From Anthoceros angustus (taxonomy: Eukaryota > Streptophyta > Anthocerotopsida > Anthocerotales > Anthocerotaceae), in NCBI GenBank assembly GCA_010909165.1, contig MU008158.1, forward strand, positions 1,017,478 to 1,081,477: DNA of 64,000 nt, written 5' to 3'. Below are positions 44,460 to 55,694 of this stretch, in pieces. A program made the translations under genes and the position numbers. The notes beneath the pieces are model-generated. The model searched no databases, was not told where the DNA came from, and saw only the letters and a list, made by a program, of their open reading frames with translations. How positions within the stretch are numbered: position 1 is the first letter of the stretch; every line of letters starts with the position of its first letter.

Positions 44460-47400
44460 TTGGGGAGGCCAGAATCACGGGGAGGAGGCGTATGGAAATT
44501 GAGCGATTCTGATTGCGGGAAAGGCGTCTCGTATACGAGTCGATGTCGAGTCACTATCATATCTTCAAAGTGATGGGCGGCATGCAGTGTAGCTATCACA
44601 TGCGAAACACATGAAGGCATCGGACCGTGCAGTGTAAAAGAATACCTATGACATGCTAACAAGAGCCGTCGAATCGAGCATACCGCGAAGCGACGCAAAG
44701 CTACGAAGCGGTGAAGTCGGTTAGCCCTAGAAACACCAAGCGTGCTAACTTGAATTTTATAGATATGACGAGTTGCGTCTACATGGCGGTGTACATAATC
44801 AAAAAAAGGCAAAGTGTCATGTGACCACCAACGCGTGTGTGAGCGGCACTGTTGATGGTGGTACAAGCCGATGCACTGGGTGGCGAGCTCGCCCACCTCC
44901 GTGGCGCACGCCACAAACCAATGATCAAGCCGCCTCACGAAGTTGCGCTCACGAGTTGGGCGTCACACTCTTGCAATGCCGTTGGAAATGGCGCCCGGAA
45001 TGACGTCGGGTGTTAAGTCTCTCGGCGTCGTATTTGGAGCTCGGACAAGCGAAATTTTAGGCGGAGGGCGGTGCTGCGCGACATCCACTTTCGGCATGCG
45101 TTCCTGGCGTTGCCACTTACGCAAGTTTGTGGGAATCGCCTCTCCATGTGCAGTGTCGGAGTCATGGGTGACGGGGCCGGTGTCGATTGACAATAGTTTT
45201 CGGCGCATGGGTGAGGTGGGGCGGCCTTAATTGTGTGTTTTAGGGTGGGTCGATTGAATTGGGTACGGTCTTCATGTGTCACACCCAATGGGCAAGCATG
45301 CACATTCGATTTGAACCATGGGCTGGTTTGTCGCATGATGGTTGCACCATTGACAATAGTTGCCGCTTTGGCCCGTTTCACCCCAGCTATTTACGTATAC
45401 ATTTGCTCAAACTTCCAGGATACAAGTTCATACCTCGGACAAAGTTAAATACGACCATTCGACACGGTCCAATTAGAGGAGGGCCTACTATGTCTCTTGA
45501 TCGGAGAAGGTCCTACCTAAACCCATGCAATTTTGTGCCGATTTGGAAACGGGCACCCTATCTATGTCAAATGTACACACTTTTATAAACCAAAAAAACA
45601 AACGGCAAACTTTTACGCCCCATTACTATGCCACCCTCAACAATTCAATCCCTACCATGCGAGGCATGGTAATCGTTCACGGTGAGTTCATGGTACTTTT
45701 GACATGGTAGGCGCTTGTGAGTTCTATGGCGAGTTGTTCGGATCATAGAGGTAAATGCGGCGAAGGTGACTTCACGACCATTGTGCTAAGCGTGCCAGTG
45801 CAGTGTTCATTAACCAAAGTTCCACCAAGTATGGTCGAGGATTATTGTGGATTTTCGTGGTGGACACTCGACATGCTTGCGGTATGGGCGTGATTTGAAG
45901 ACGGACCGTATACCTTGACACATGTCGCAGCATTTGTGCAGGATGTAATGCGGTAAGTCGGCTTGGGTTATATGTACACCGTCTGAGAGCGGTGGGATCA
46001 CCGCCGTATCCATCGATTAGTTACTCGCATATAGGCCGCCCAGTACCTCGGTCATCACGATCAAACCGGGCTCGGGGTGTGGTGGTCAAGTCATTTCGAG
46101 TCATTTTGTATGGACCATCCTTGTTTTTAATCTCGGTCACGGTGTCACACTCGATTTGTTGTTTTGGGCCACACTACAGGTGTCTCTTCTATAGCGATTG
46201 CTCGAGCGATGGAGCATCAACAAATTCGGCCGAGGAATACGAGTGGCGTACTTATTGAGTTACGTGTGGGCCGACTGGCAGAAGTTGTGCATTGTACCAA
46301 GTGGAAGTAGGCGTGCGGGGCAAGGCGCCCAGAGAGGCGTAAGGAGAGGAATCACAAAAACTTTGGCACGAGTGCGACGTAAGGAAGGCGGACAACGTTG
46401 CCTGCCGCAGCACACATACCTTGACTTCATTACTATACTCTCCATTTCATACTCACGTTGTTGCTGCGGAGGATGTCGCTCTTGTGAGTTGGGGTAGACC
46501 ATGTCGGTAGTGTCGAGAGCACAAGTTGAGGCTTTCTTTGGAGTGGTCCGACGATGGAGAGGAAGGTCTCCACCTGGAAGGGATGGCCAACACAGTGCGG
46601 ATCTGAGCGAGGACTTAGAAGCTTTGGCTTGGAACGATTTCGTGGAGGAGTATCTGAACCAATGCCGCTTGTTTGCGCTCATGAATCTGCGAATGCTTTC
46701 CTTAGTGATGTCACGGCGGTTTTGGAGGTGCATGGGAAGGCCAAGTTGTTGCTTGAAGCGGCGATTGTGCTCGAGCCTTGTTCCAAGGCGATTGGTGACA
46801 CACCAAATGAGTCTTTGATTATCGGAGGAGTGAACACTAGGGACAAATGCACTTTCCACCGGATTTGAGTTGGTCTCAACTCGCTTGACCTTATTGAAGC
46901 CCTACAGAACATTCCATGGCTCTGAGGTGAGCTTGTGGATCTTTGTCTGGTCTTTCAGACATCACCAAGATTTCATACACCACAAATTGTCCAAGTCAAC
47001 AAGGCGGAGGAATTTCCGTGTGTTATCACGAGTCAAGGTTCTTCGGCCCAAATGAGGAGACAAGGTGTGCGGGATGAGGATTTGCGCTTGGGCTCGATGT
47101 GAGAGGAGGATTGGAAGCTCGTCATGCAATTTGGAGTCACGGGGAAGAGGTGATGGTGTGTGGCGCGACCGCGGGTAGCTGCAGAGGCACGTTTAAGGAA
47201 GCACAATGGTGCAGGCTCGAACCCATATGGTCGGGGGTGCAGGCGAGTTAAAGCATTTACGCCGGTGGGGAGAGATCAGGCCAGGGGATGAAACCGAATG
47301 GTGCAAGACACCACGACCTTGAAGGCATAGCCCGATTCGAGGCGCGTGATCGACAAGGAGCATTTGTCGGTACTAGTAGACATGCTACAATGTGACCCAT

Positions 47401-48450
47401 CGTTTGGTGCTCGTTTGTAGTAGATTCATCTGTTGGGGGTGGTGACTTGTCGTGTTATTTTGGCAAGGTCGGGGGCAGGTAAGACAAGCAGCGTCACCGG
47501 CGGCACTAAGCAGGTGGGCGGGAAGAGGAGGACCAGCCATCGGGTAATTGTCCCTCTAGCGCAACTACGGCCCGCGTGCAGGATCTTGCAACCCGGTCTG
47601 CGAAGCAAGCAAGAGGTTACCCGTGCACAAACTCGAAATCGATTGGTAAGGTGTGTCAATGGAGCATGTCGAGGCATCATACTACGTGGGTTCAGCCGCG
47701 GAAGTGCGTGTCGCGGATCTGAGGAAACGGAGGAATGAGCACAGGCTGGGTGTTTGTGGGGACCCGAGAGGGAAGACACAGGCTGGTGGGGTGAGTGTCT
47801 CTCCACCCAATTGCTAGGCCACAATTTGGGATGCAATGTTGTCGATGTTATCCGGACAATCCGGTGTTGATGTGGTAATGTGGGGTGTCTTGTTTGGTAG
47901 AAGGCAGGAAGGAAAGGGGTAAAGGGTTAGTACGGTCGAAGCCGGTGGGATGAAACAAGCGAGTACAGAGAGCACCGTCATAATGCACCAATCCTCCAAT
48001 CTGCGCCTGCTTGAATGTTGATTTTGTCGTATCTTGATAATGTAACCAGTTATGCGGTGGTTAGTTGTTATTACTATAGTCCATAAGAGTTACTCCTATT
48101 GTAAAAAGTAAAACGTATTTAACTTTTGATTTTGAATTTGGGCATATGCAGCATTTTGAAAGTTCGAGATGACATAAAGGTCGTCTGTCACGCACCACGA
48201 CACTGGTGGTGGCTTAGAGGCCAACGACTTGACGGTGGCGGCCGTATGGTTCCCTAAATGTTGGGGAGAGGTGGGGGTGCAATGCCGATCGAGGAGGCCG
48301 AGCCGGCATGTGAAAGTGCCACGCCGTCACGGTGGCCAGGGAGGCACCCGTCGGTGGGGTTCCGATTGGTAGGGCTCAACCGGTGAAACAGGTTTATGCC
48401 GGATCCTCACCATAAAGCCGGTGGGTTCACACGTCATTTTGCATAGCGGG
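44460..48450. other. Unidentified 4.1-kb block, copy 2
   Basis: Counterpart of 34170-38295. The plus-strand ORF matching 36539-37126 is broken into 46554-46868, 46870-47055 and further pieces. The upstream part (46501-46818) shows AFFGVVRRWRG, DLEALAWNDFVEEYLNQC and HGKAKLLLEAAIVLEPCSK, which together extend the unknown protein by about 100 residues at its N-terminus. Unidentified. Confidence 0.45.
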
Positions 48451-48538
48451 TGGCGTTGTTTAGGTGACGTAATAAATGGCCGGTAGGAGCAGAGGCGCGT
48501 CATTTCTCCCCAATTCATTCACTGGCACATCGCTGTCG

Positions 48539-48928
48539 TCATTTTATTACGGATTGTAGTGTGGCGTTGGTAAGTAGAGGCAACATGTGGATCCACGAGT
48601 GTCCTTGTTTTGAAACTATGAAATGCAATTCTCTAATGATGCACTTTTCAGTCTCAGTTGCGACCTTGAGTTCTCGTGAGGCAATCATTCGAATTCTTTG
48701 GTCGATCCGAAGAGTGAGGTCCGATCTTATTCGAGCTAAAGACTTGAGTATGCGGCGATCTTCAAGTGTTGAATAGGAATCGCCCAAGATCGGATCCTTG
48801 CGCATCGGATGGGTAAACTCTGGTAGTGTATCGCTAACCCTCGTCTTGAGTTTGCGTTGATTTGCGTGATAGGTGCAGACGCGGATCCTGTTATTCACCA
48901 CGGGATGTCTCCAATTCTCGAGATGCAA
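48539..48928 (-). CDS. Copia leader/gag N-terminal ORF, copy 2
   Basis: A 129-codon minus frame. The C-terminal 90 or so residues are identical to copy 1 (DDSYSTLEDRRILKSLARIR to LTNATLQSVIK). The N-terminal 40 residues differ because of indels at 48785-48900. Confidence 0.45.
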   Translation of the reverse strand: MHLENWRHPVVNNRIRVCTYHANQRKLKTRVSDTLPEFTHPMRKDPILGDSYSTLEDRRILKSLARIRSDLTLRIDQRIRMIASRELKVATETEKCIIRELHFIVSKQGHSWIHMLPLLTNATLQSVIK

Positions 48929-49302
48929 TGGAGAAGGGAGCGTTTGAGGATTTAAATCTAGATTCTCACGGGAGGATCCTCAAAGGTCTGACTGCGATGA
49001 GAGGCGATTCAGTTACGGTTTCCCCTACAAGCAGACATGATACCTATTTCTAAACCTCCGTCATCCCTGCGCTCAAGTGAGACCGACATAGATTGTTTCT
49101 TAATGCAATCCCACCATGGCTAGGCTAATAGTGTGTTGTGCGGGGGTGAGATAGAGTTTCAACATAAGCGTGTATCTCACGAATGCACACTAAATTACGT
49201 TGAAAACCTTATCTCATCTAGAGTGTAGCATCTCATTCTCGTAGATATAGAGTAGCCTACATCTATGTAAAGACGAGCAACATGAATCAAAAGAGGCACG
49301 GT

Positions 49303-49314
49303 GCTCTAATACCA
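49303..49314 (-). other. Copia primer-binding site on minus strand, copy 2
   Basis: GCTCTAATACCA, identical to the site at 39159-39170. Confidence 0.75.
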
Positions 49315-49470
49315 TGATATAAAAGCGGAAGCTTGTTGTAAAAATAGAATGAACAAAATACAAAATTGTGTGTGTTTAAATACTTGCATAAGTGACTGTT
49401 CACTTAACCTAACTAGCATTAGGTAATCATATGTTAATCTGTGTTAGGATAACTAAAATAACCCTTAACA
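49315..49470 (-). repeat. 5' LTR of minus Copia element C, copy 2 (156 bp)
   Basis: Same 156 bp as 39171-39326. It begins TGTTAAGGG on the minus strand and ends TATATCA next to the primer-binding site. Confidence 0.6.
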
Positions 49471-49559
49471 AGTCTAACGTTCTTCCCTTGTCCACACCTT
49501 GTCATACGAATGGCTATTTTAGCTCAATCTGTTACTTTCATTGAACCTACTTGGCTAGT

Positions 49560-50105
49560 CACTATAGGGGCTCAATTACATTTGCAAATAGAGAGCAAAG
49601 GGAGCAGAGGGAGCACATGCACTGATTAGACTTCTGATTATCATTTTCCAAATGATACTACTCCCGCTATTGCTGATCCTGTTCCCGGTCCTCTGTTCGA
49701 GCTCTTGACGGCTAATGCGCATGATCCCCACCTTGCTGTTGTTGATGGCTAGTTACCTCATGCCGTTGATCCTGACAATCTGAATGGTGACCCAGTTGAT
49801 GAGGCTGACTCTCTTGGCGTGTTAGGCCTTGACCTAGCGACTGCAGAACCGGATGAAGACCTTGTTCTTCTTCTAGATCCTGATATGCCTCTCACGACGA
49901 CTCCTAATTCTGGACCTCCCCTGAAGAATGGATAGAACCTTGTTATGAGTCCATGACTTAGCTCCTATCTTGAACATGTTAATTTAGCCTCTGTAATGAT
50001 TCACCTAGAACCAATGTTACTTACAGCGGTTGCTTTGGCCGGGCTAGAACATGCTAAATGGATGGTAGCAGTTGATAATGAATACAACTTCCTTGTCAAA
50101 AACTG
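49560..50105 (+). pseudogene. Plus-strand Copia integrase-RT linker fragment, copy 2
   Basis: Same content as 39360-39955 (ADSLGVLGLDLATAEPDED, then AGLEHAKWMVAVDNEYNFL). It carries indels near 49900-49970, where the RxSTRYRPP motif of copy 1 is damaged. Confidence 0.62.
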
Positions 50106-50664
50106 GAAGTTTCACTAGAAAAGCTAGAAAAGTGCACCTTTACTAAACCGCAGTTATAGAGGCAAGACAATGGGGCACGTTTTCATTTTACTACAGGAGT
50201 CTTGGGCCCATATATTATTTTTTGGTATAGCATGAGACTTTACCATGTGCATTGGGATGTTTTACTACATGAGTATTCTCGCCACGGCTTACAACTATGA
50301 CATAGGTGCAGCGAGTGAAGTTTACTACGACAGTCCTTTCACTTTACAATAGCGCGGGAGACTTTACTACAAGGTTTAATGTTTTACTACATGATGGTTT
50401 ACAATGGGACACACATGTTTTATCACATGGGTGTTTTGTTTGATTTTACAACTACTCTTCAATAAAGCGCAATACTTTTGAAGGGTTTGCTACATGTGAA
50501 TATGACACGTACAACGGGCCGGCTTTTACCATGAAAAAAAGCGTTTACAACAAGGCCTTTTTGTATAGTTTGAACCCTAAATCCTAGGTTTTATTATGAA
50601 GGGGTTACAGGGTTTATAATGTGCACTGAGGGAGGTTTGGGCTGAATTGCACCTTTATGGCATC

Positions 50665-50967
50665 CTACAAAAGCCTCATGGTATGCCATTGAGCTTCTAC
50701 CCAATCCAGGAAATTGGGCGTCCACGGCACTGCCATCAGTAAAATCATGGTGTTAATTTGAGAAAGGCACCTCCCCATCACCATGAATCGTTGCCGGAAA
50801 TCCAAAAACTCAGCCTCGGTCTTGAAACTACCCACTATCCTCCGGGCATCCTCTGCGGTCATGGGCGCGTCAAGTGGGGGGAGTTGCATATCGGTAAAGA
50901 TTTGGCACATGTTCGCCTCACACTCGGCACCACACTCTGCCCACCCATCTTCGGACGCTCCGGCCAT
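50665..50967 (-). CDS. Unknown 100-aa ORF within the 1-kb insertion
   Basis: A clean ATG-to-stop frame: it begins MAGASEDGWAECGAECEANM and includes QLPPLDAPMTAEDARRIVG, FLDFRQRFMVMGRCLSQIN and a C-terminal MAVPWTPNFLDWVEAQW. The acidic, Met-rich composition looks like real protein and not antisense noise, but I do not recognise the family. A TATA-like TTTATAGG lies 20 nt upstream. In copy 1 the same frame is broken by indels (40500-40775). It may be a captured gene piece or an accessory protein of a DNA transposon. Confidence 0.4.
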   Translation of the reverse strand: MAGASEDGWAECGAECEANMCQIFTDMQLPPLDAPMTAEDARRIVGSFKTEAEFLDFRQRFMVMGRCLSQINTMILLMAVPWTPNFLDWVEAQWHTMRLL

Positions 50968-51030
50968 TTTAAATCCTATAAATCACAACTAGACCTTTCA
51001 TCACCAAAACCCAAAATGTAGACTAGACCT

Positions 51031-51085
51031 AGGGGCGGGAGCGCTTGCAGGGGCGTGGGGGCATGGGGGCGTGGGGGCGGGAGGC
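51031..51085 (+). other. G-rich tract with quadruplex potential (copy 2; copy 1 at 40853-40895)
   Basis: Repeats of GGGGGCGTG and GGGGGCATG give at least four runs of four or five G with 3-nt loops. The tract lies upstream of the 100-codon minus ORF in both copies. Confidence 0.7.
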
Positions 51086-51120
51086 GCGATGATGCACCAC
51101 GGTGATGCGATTCACTTTCA

Positions 51121-51206
51121 GGATATGGGCTTACACTTTGGAGGAAGATCTACAAGTAGAAACTTGAAAACTTGTAGAAATTCCTCCAGGGTGTAAGCCC
51201 ATATCA
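51121..51206. repeat. Inverted repeat (hairpin) in Copia RT, copy 2
   Basis: Arms 51121-51156 and 51171-51206 are nearly perfect reverse complements (36 bp, a few mismatches) around a 14-bp loop. Confidence 0.85.
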
Positions 51207-51690
51207 TGAAAGTGGGTATTTAAACTGAAGTTAAACGCCCAAGGCGAGATTGCCAGGTGTAAAGCAAGTCTCGTAGCAATGGGTTTCATACAAGTCGAAG
51301 GGTTAGATTAGCAAGAGACCTTCTCCCCTATCATTAGAGCACAGTCCATTAGAATGATCCTAGCCCTTGCTGCAGAATTCGACCTTGAGCTCCAACAGAT
51401 GGATGTGTGCATGTGGGCTACGAACTTCCCTTGGGGGTTAGGAAATAAGTTGGGTTTGTTTTTAGGCAAATTAGAAGTGTAAAAGCAAGTCTCGTGGCAA
51501 TGGGTTTCACAAGTGGTGAAGGTTAGATTAGCGAGACCTTCTCCCTATCATTGAAAGCCACGAGTCCATTAGAATGATCCACAGCCCTTGCTCCGAGTCG
51601 ACCTTGAGCTCCAAGAGATGGATGTGTGCTGTAGACTCACAGACTTCCACTTGGGGTTAGGAAATAAGTTGGGTTTGTTTTTTTAGGCGA
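51160..51690 (+). pseudogene. Plus-strand Copia RT N-terminal fragment with internal duplication
   Basis: The frame gives [40 protein letters not shown] and SIRMILALAAEFDLELQQMD, then breaks off after MDVC. 51254-51460 is repeated in tandem as 51473-51690 with indels. It ends where non-Copia DNA begins near 51690. The Asp of QMDV corresponds to the first RT catalytic Asp; the YVDD region is absent. Confidence 0.75.
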
Positions 51691-53700
51691 AGTGAAATAA
51701 AAGCGGAAAAGGAGGAATAAGCACGGCGGGCGCTCGGCGAGGTGCTCACGGAGGTGCACTCCGGACTCAGGATGGGTAACGGACCCCGGTACCACCTCTG
51801 AAGAGCCACACACCGGACACATACTGGCAAGGTGTCGGGATAAGTCCAGGACCCCACTCAGGTCAAAAGAGCGGGATAAGAATCGCCCTTGAAGTAACCC
51901 AGAAGTTGAGTCGTGAGTCGAGACGGTGGCGCCACGTGGTGGCCACGAGTGGAAGGCGGGCATGCGTGAGCTAGGACCATAGCCTTGCAGGGGCGTTATG
52001 GCCCAGTATTCACGCCCAGCGTGCTTGCGCGGCAGTAAGGAGGCGGAGTAAGGCGGGCGTAAGGTGAGGAAGTAAGCCATGCAGGAACCTAAAAGCGATT
52101 CACAGACGGGGAAGGGGCACCCTCAGCCCAGTGATTACTCCCAGCGCAGCCCGGCGGCGAGGAGGTCATTTTCTGTCGCGACCACTCGAGACCCAATTTT
52201 TGCGATCTCTTAGCTCCTGTAGCCAGCCCTCTGGCGTATCTCTCCGGCAGCTTGAAAGGCGCCTTGGCGGCTCACCTTTGGGGTTGGGCGGCCGGCAGCG
52301 TGAAGAGTTGCATCGTGCGGCGATCCGCGGACAATGCGTCTACCAGTAGGAGTAAGAAGAAGGAGGCGATGGGACCCAAGAAGGCTGGCGGAGAATTAGA
52401 ACCATGGAACTTGGTGAGTGCAGCATTGTCTCCGGCTATCGGCGCTATATGGGACTTGAAGTAGAGTGGGCGGAGGAGGCGATGGGACCCAAGAGCTGCC
52501 GGAGAATCTGCGCCATGGAACTTGGTGGAGTCTGTTGTTGTCACTCGGCGCTATCCCATGGGACTTGGAGTGGGCGGAGGAGGCGGGGATGGTCGAGGTG
52601 GCACTGGACGTGTTCAGTCTTCGGACATTTGATGTCACCCTAGTCCCAAGAATGCCTTGGGAAGATGTTGGCAATGACCAACAGGAGGTTTGATCCAAGA
52701 ACCTCAGGAGGACTCCCTAGGAGGTGGACATGGAGGAATCTGAGGCGGCTTCGGCCTGCCCGGTGAGGAAGAAAGGTGGCCGGCGTGAGTCCGGGCCCCT
52801 GAGCAAAGAGGAAGATGGGCGGCAAAGGCGGCAATCAAAACCCGGCAGGACCACAGGCGCCCGCGACCAATTTGCGGGTGGGCGATGGCAGTTGTTGGAG
52901 CGGTGAGGCGGTGGCTGGGATCATAGCCATCCCCTTTGGAACACCACTCACCTTAAGGTAGAACCACCTTGGGCTGACAGATTTAATAATTATTCGCATA
53001 AGCTGCAGCCCATGAGGCAAGAGGCAGGCCAGGAGGATCATCTCTTACGCCCGGTTCAGCGGAGGCTGTACATGAGGCGGGGTGCGAGCCACCTCGTCGG
53101 GACCTATCCCATGCTCGATCCATGTGCGGCAGGAGACTACGACCCTCACAGAAGGATGGGGAAGAAGGCGGGCGCTCCGGAAGGGCTGGGCGGCCCCTCT
53201 ACAAGGCCAGGCCAGACAGCAAGGCGCAAAAGCGGGAAGGCTTGGGCCGCCGGGAGACAAGAAACACCCGGAGGAGCAGGCAGGAGAGGAATCCAGATTG
53301 CTCATACGTTGGGTAGGCGGACTCGCCTATACCAAAGGGAAGTATGGGAGGACATCCAGCTTCCCTCCTCTGGTGCCGGGCCAAGACAGCCGATCACAGG
53401 AGGCGGTCCCAGTGACCGGGGAGGCCTGGGCGGCGGCCGTAGGCGACCCGACGACTACTGGGAACTTTGCTGGCTATATAACGTTTTTTGTTGTACATCT
53501 TGTTATGGTGATCAAAAGCGTTACAGCGGTATGGGAGAGACTTCGATCACAAGCTTTGAGTTTGTTACATTATGTCTATTACTCTTCTCTCTACTTGAAT
53601 GGGTGCGACTTGCTTCCCTCCAGCAGACGTCCCTCTTTCTCACTTATCTATAGTAAAAATAGTTTCACTACTTGGTACACGGGCGGTCCCCGTTCTAGTT
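51690..53700. other. Retroelement-like GC-rich DNA without recognisable pol
   Basis: Long frames on both strands overlap (for example 53082-53897 and 53012-53653 plus), so frame length alone is not evidence of coding here. A CTATATAACG TATA-like box at 53475 followed by pyrimidine-rich DNA could belong to an LTR, but no TG...CA pair or primer-binding site was found. No domain was recognised. Confidence 0.35.
52362..52585. repeat. 113-bp imperfect direct repeat, two copies
   Basis: GGAGGCGATGGGACCCAAG starts at 52362 and again at 52475, followed in both by a related sequence containing GCCATGGAACTTGGTG or ACCATGGAACTTGGTG and GGCGCTAT. A third partial start, GTGGGCGGAGGAGGCG, is at 52571. Confidence 0.8.
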
Positions 53701-54392
53701 CCATTGTCGATCGTGAACTCCTTGTAATTATGTTCATCCGCCCTCCCACGTGTGGTCCGCCTTGTCATGCTCGCTTTTTATGCACCTTCCTTAAAATATC
53801 TTTGGAAACCTCACGCCACATCCACTTGGTGGGTTCCACTCATCCACGCACCGGGTGGGCGGGTTCTCCCACAGCTCGTTTGGCTGTTTTGTCTTAGTGG
53901 GTATCCGGGCCCGTGGCGTGCCTTGTGGAAAAGCGACATGGTGATGTTGTTCGGTCGGTACAACTTTTTTGGAAGTGGGATGTACGTCTGATCCAACCCA
54001 TACGACATGGACAATGTACCAGCAGACGGTCGGACTAAGCTGGCCGGATGTCCGTGCGATATGGTGGATAACATGCTCAACACTTCGATTGTCACGCGAA
54101 ACGTTGTTGTTCTTAGAAGGTGTAAGCGACTCGATTTGTTGTTGTGAGTATGAAGATGGAGACAAAACCACAGCTATGTGAGCTTGAGTACCTCGGAATG
54201 GCCACAAGATTGCCCCATTGCACGCATACAACATCGCTCTCCCACCGCGTGCTTGAATGGTGGATTGAAGTCCATTGGAAATGTGGATAAAGGCGAACAA
54301 GGCAAACCACATTACGTGGGTCGCTTTCGCAAAACCGTCATGGTCTGACCATACCAAATCGCATCAACAACAGGCGACACTCACCTCCCACG

Positions 54393-55694
54393 TCAAACTC
54401 CTATCTTCATTGAGCTCTTGTGCATAAAGAACTCGCCTTCATATACCTCCACGGTCACTGGCTCCGCAAGGCTCCTTATTCGGAATAGGTACCCATGTGA
54501 TCGCCCTGCCAACAAGGCATGAAGTCGTCCTCCAGCCAGGGTGAAGCAGGCCTCAACGATCATGTCTGCCGCCTCCAGGAGCTGGTAATGGCCTTCGTCA
54601 TTCACTTTGAAATCTGCATATGCTGCAAAATGGTCCACTCTGTTGTGCGTGAACAAAACCCTCGACTGATACCTGTAGAAGTTCGCCCCGTCCAATTGCT
54701 GCTTCACAATAGTGACCATGCCACATGCTGTGGATGGGGCTGTAAGCATGGACCTTAATGCATAATCTGGGCCAGTCCACAGAAGGTAACGACGTTGATC
54801 CCAATAGGGCCCCCTCTCGCGCACATATATGTGTTTCCCCACATCCACTTGTGAAATTGTGCCTCCTCCACGCAATGGCGTCCATAAGTTCCCACCAATC
54901 CAATCGCCTTGTTGGGTGCGAGGTAATTTCTCCAAATTGGGCCACCTTGCACCACGGAAGTGTGAACAAGTGCTCTCCCAACATGGCGTCTGTCAATTTC
55001 TCCCTTGCGTCTCAAATCGAGGGGCACGATGTGTTCACGCCAATTCTCTCGAGTGCCTCAAGCTGCAGTGCCGAATATTGCGAGCTCCTTTGCTCGACCC
55101 GGAACCCAAGACCCAACCTTTCAAGCTCCCAAACTTTCCCGTTCGTGATCTTCTCGAGCCGCGGACAACGGCCCATCATCCTCCAAACTTGCTCTTGCTG
55201 TGACAAACCGATGATGCATTTAAGCAACCCTACGCCTCCACTTGGAGCACCCACCCTCTCCCCTCCCCACACATATGGGGTGTGCACATTGGATCAATGC
55301 AGACGCACACCTTCTCATCGCCTTCCACCGGCCCGAGGCTGCACTCCAAATTGGAGGCAGACATCATGCCATGGTTTTGGCGGTGGAGTTGTCGCTCGGA
55401 CTCGAACGATGTGCCTTGCACCACAAGCCGTGTCGTGCGCCTTATGCCTTGGCGGTACTCTATGGGCGGGTTCATTGCCAATGATACCATGCTCCATGTG
55501 TTGGGTGTATGCATTTGAGGCAGTTCGGGAGTAGTAAGGCTCTGTTTGGTGTGCCATCCATGGCGGTCCGGTGGATTGAAATGTAGGTAAGCGGCGGTGT
55601 GCGCATATGCAAGCAAGTGTCGGCAAATAGAATGGGAGTCAACCTCGAGTGACAAACACGCTTTAATCTTGTGAACTGAACTTTGGGAAGGCAA
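54393..55694 (-). other. Unidentified minus-strand open frames (possible frameshifted gene)
   Basis: Frames 55694-55230, 55287-55012, 55027-54755 and 54935-54393 follow each other on one strand with overlaps, as a single protein would after indel errors. The last, 180 codons, reads FYRYQSRVLFTHNRVDHF, YQLLEAADMIVEACFTLAGG and EPVTVEVYEGEFFMHKSS and looks protein-like. The others include CPRLEKITNGKVWELERLGL and WRNYLAPNKAIGLVG. I recognise no family. It could be a second gene of the CACTA element to its right, pointing the opposite way. Confidence 0.3.

Larger units (their letters stand above)
50105..51150. mobile_element. 1-kb insertion in plus Copia RT, copy 2
   Basis: Counterpart of 39955-40970: repeated TTTACTAC/TTTACAA words at 50185-50530, then a minus-strand 100-codon ORF, then a G-rich tract. 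Boundaries are inferred only from where the Copia RT reading stops and resumes. Confidence 0.45.
41155..51345. repeat. 10.4-kb tandem duplication, copy 2
   Basis: Repeats 30764-41154 with the same segment order but many 1-8 nt indels. Some patches are identical, notably 48450-48782 against 38295-38627, and the LTR at 49315-49470. Others differ every 20-40 bases, mostly at CAG/CTG and CCG words. Confidence 0.85.

Noticed and set aside
53082-53897. 271-codon plus-strand ORF
   Set aside because: It starts in GC-rich repeat-like DNA, overlaps another long plus frame (53012-53653), and shows no recognisable motif. Its second half crosses an apparent promoter/LTR-like region.
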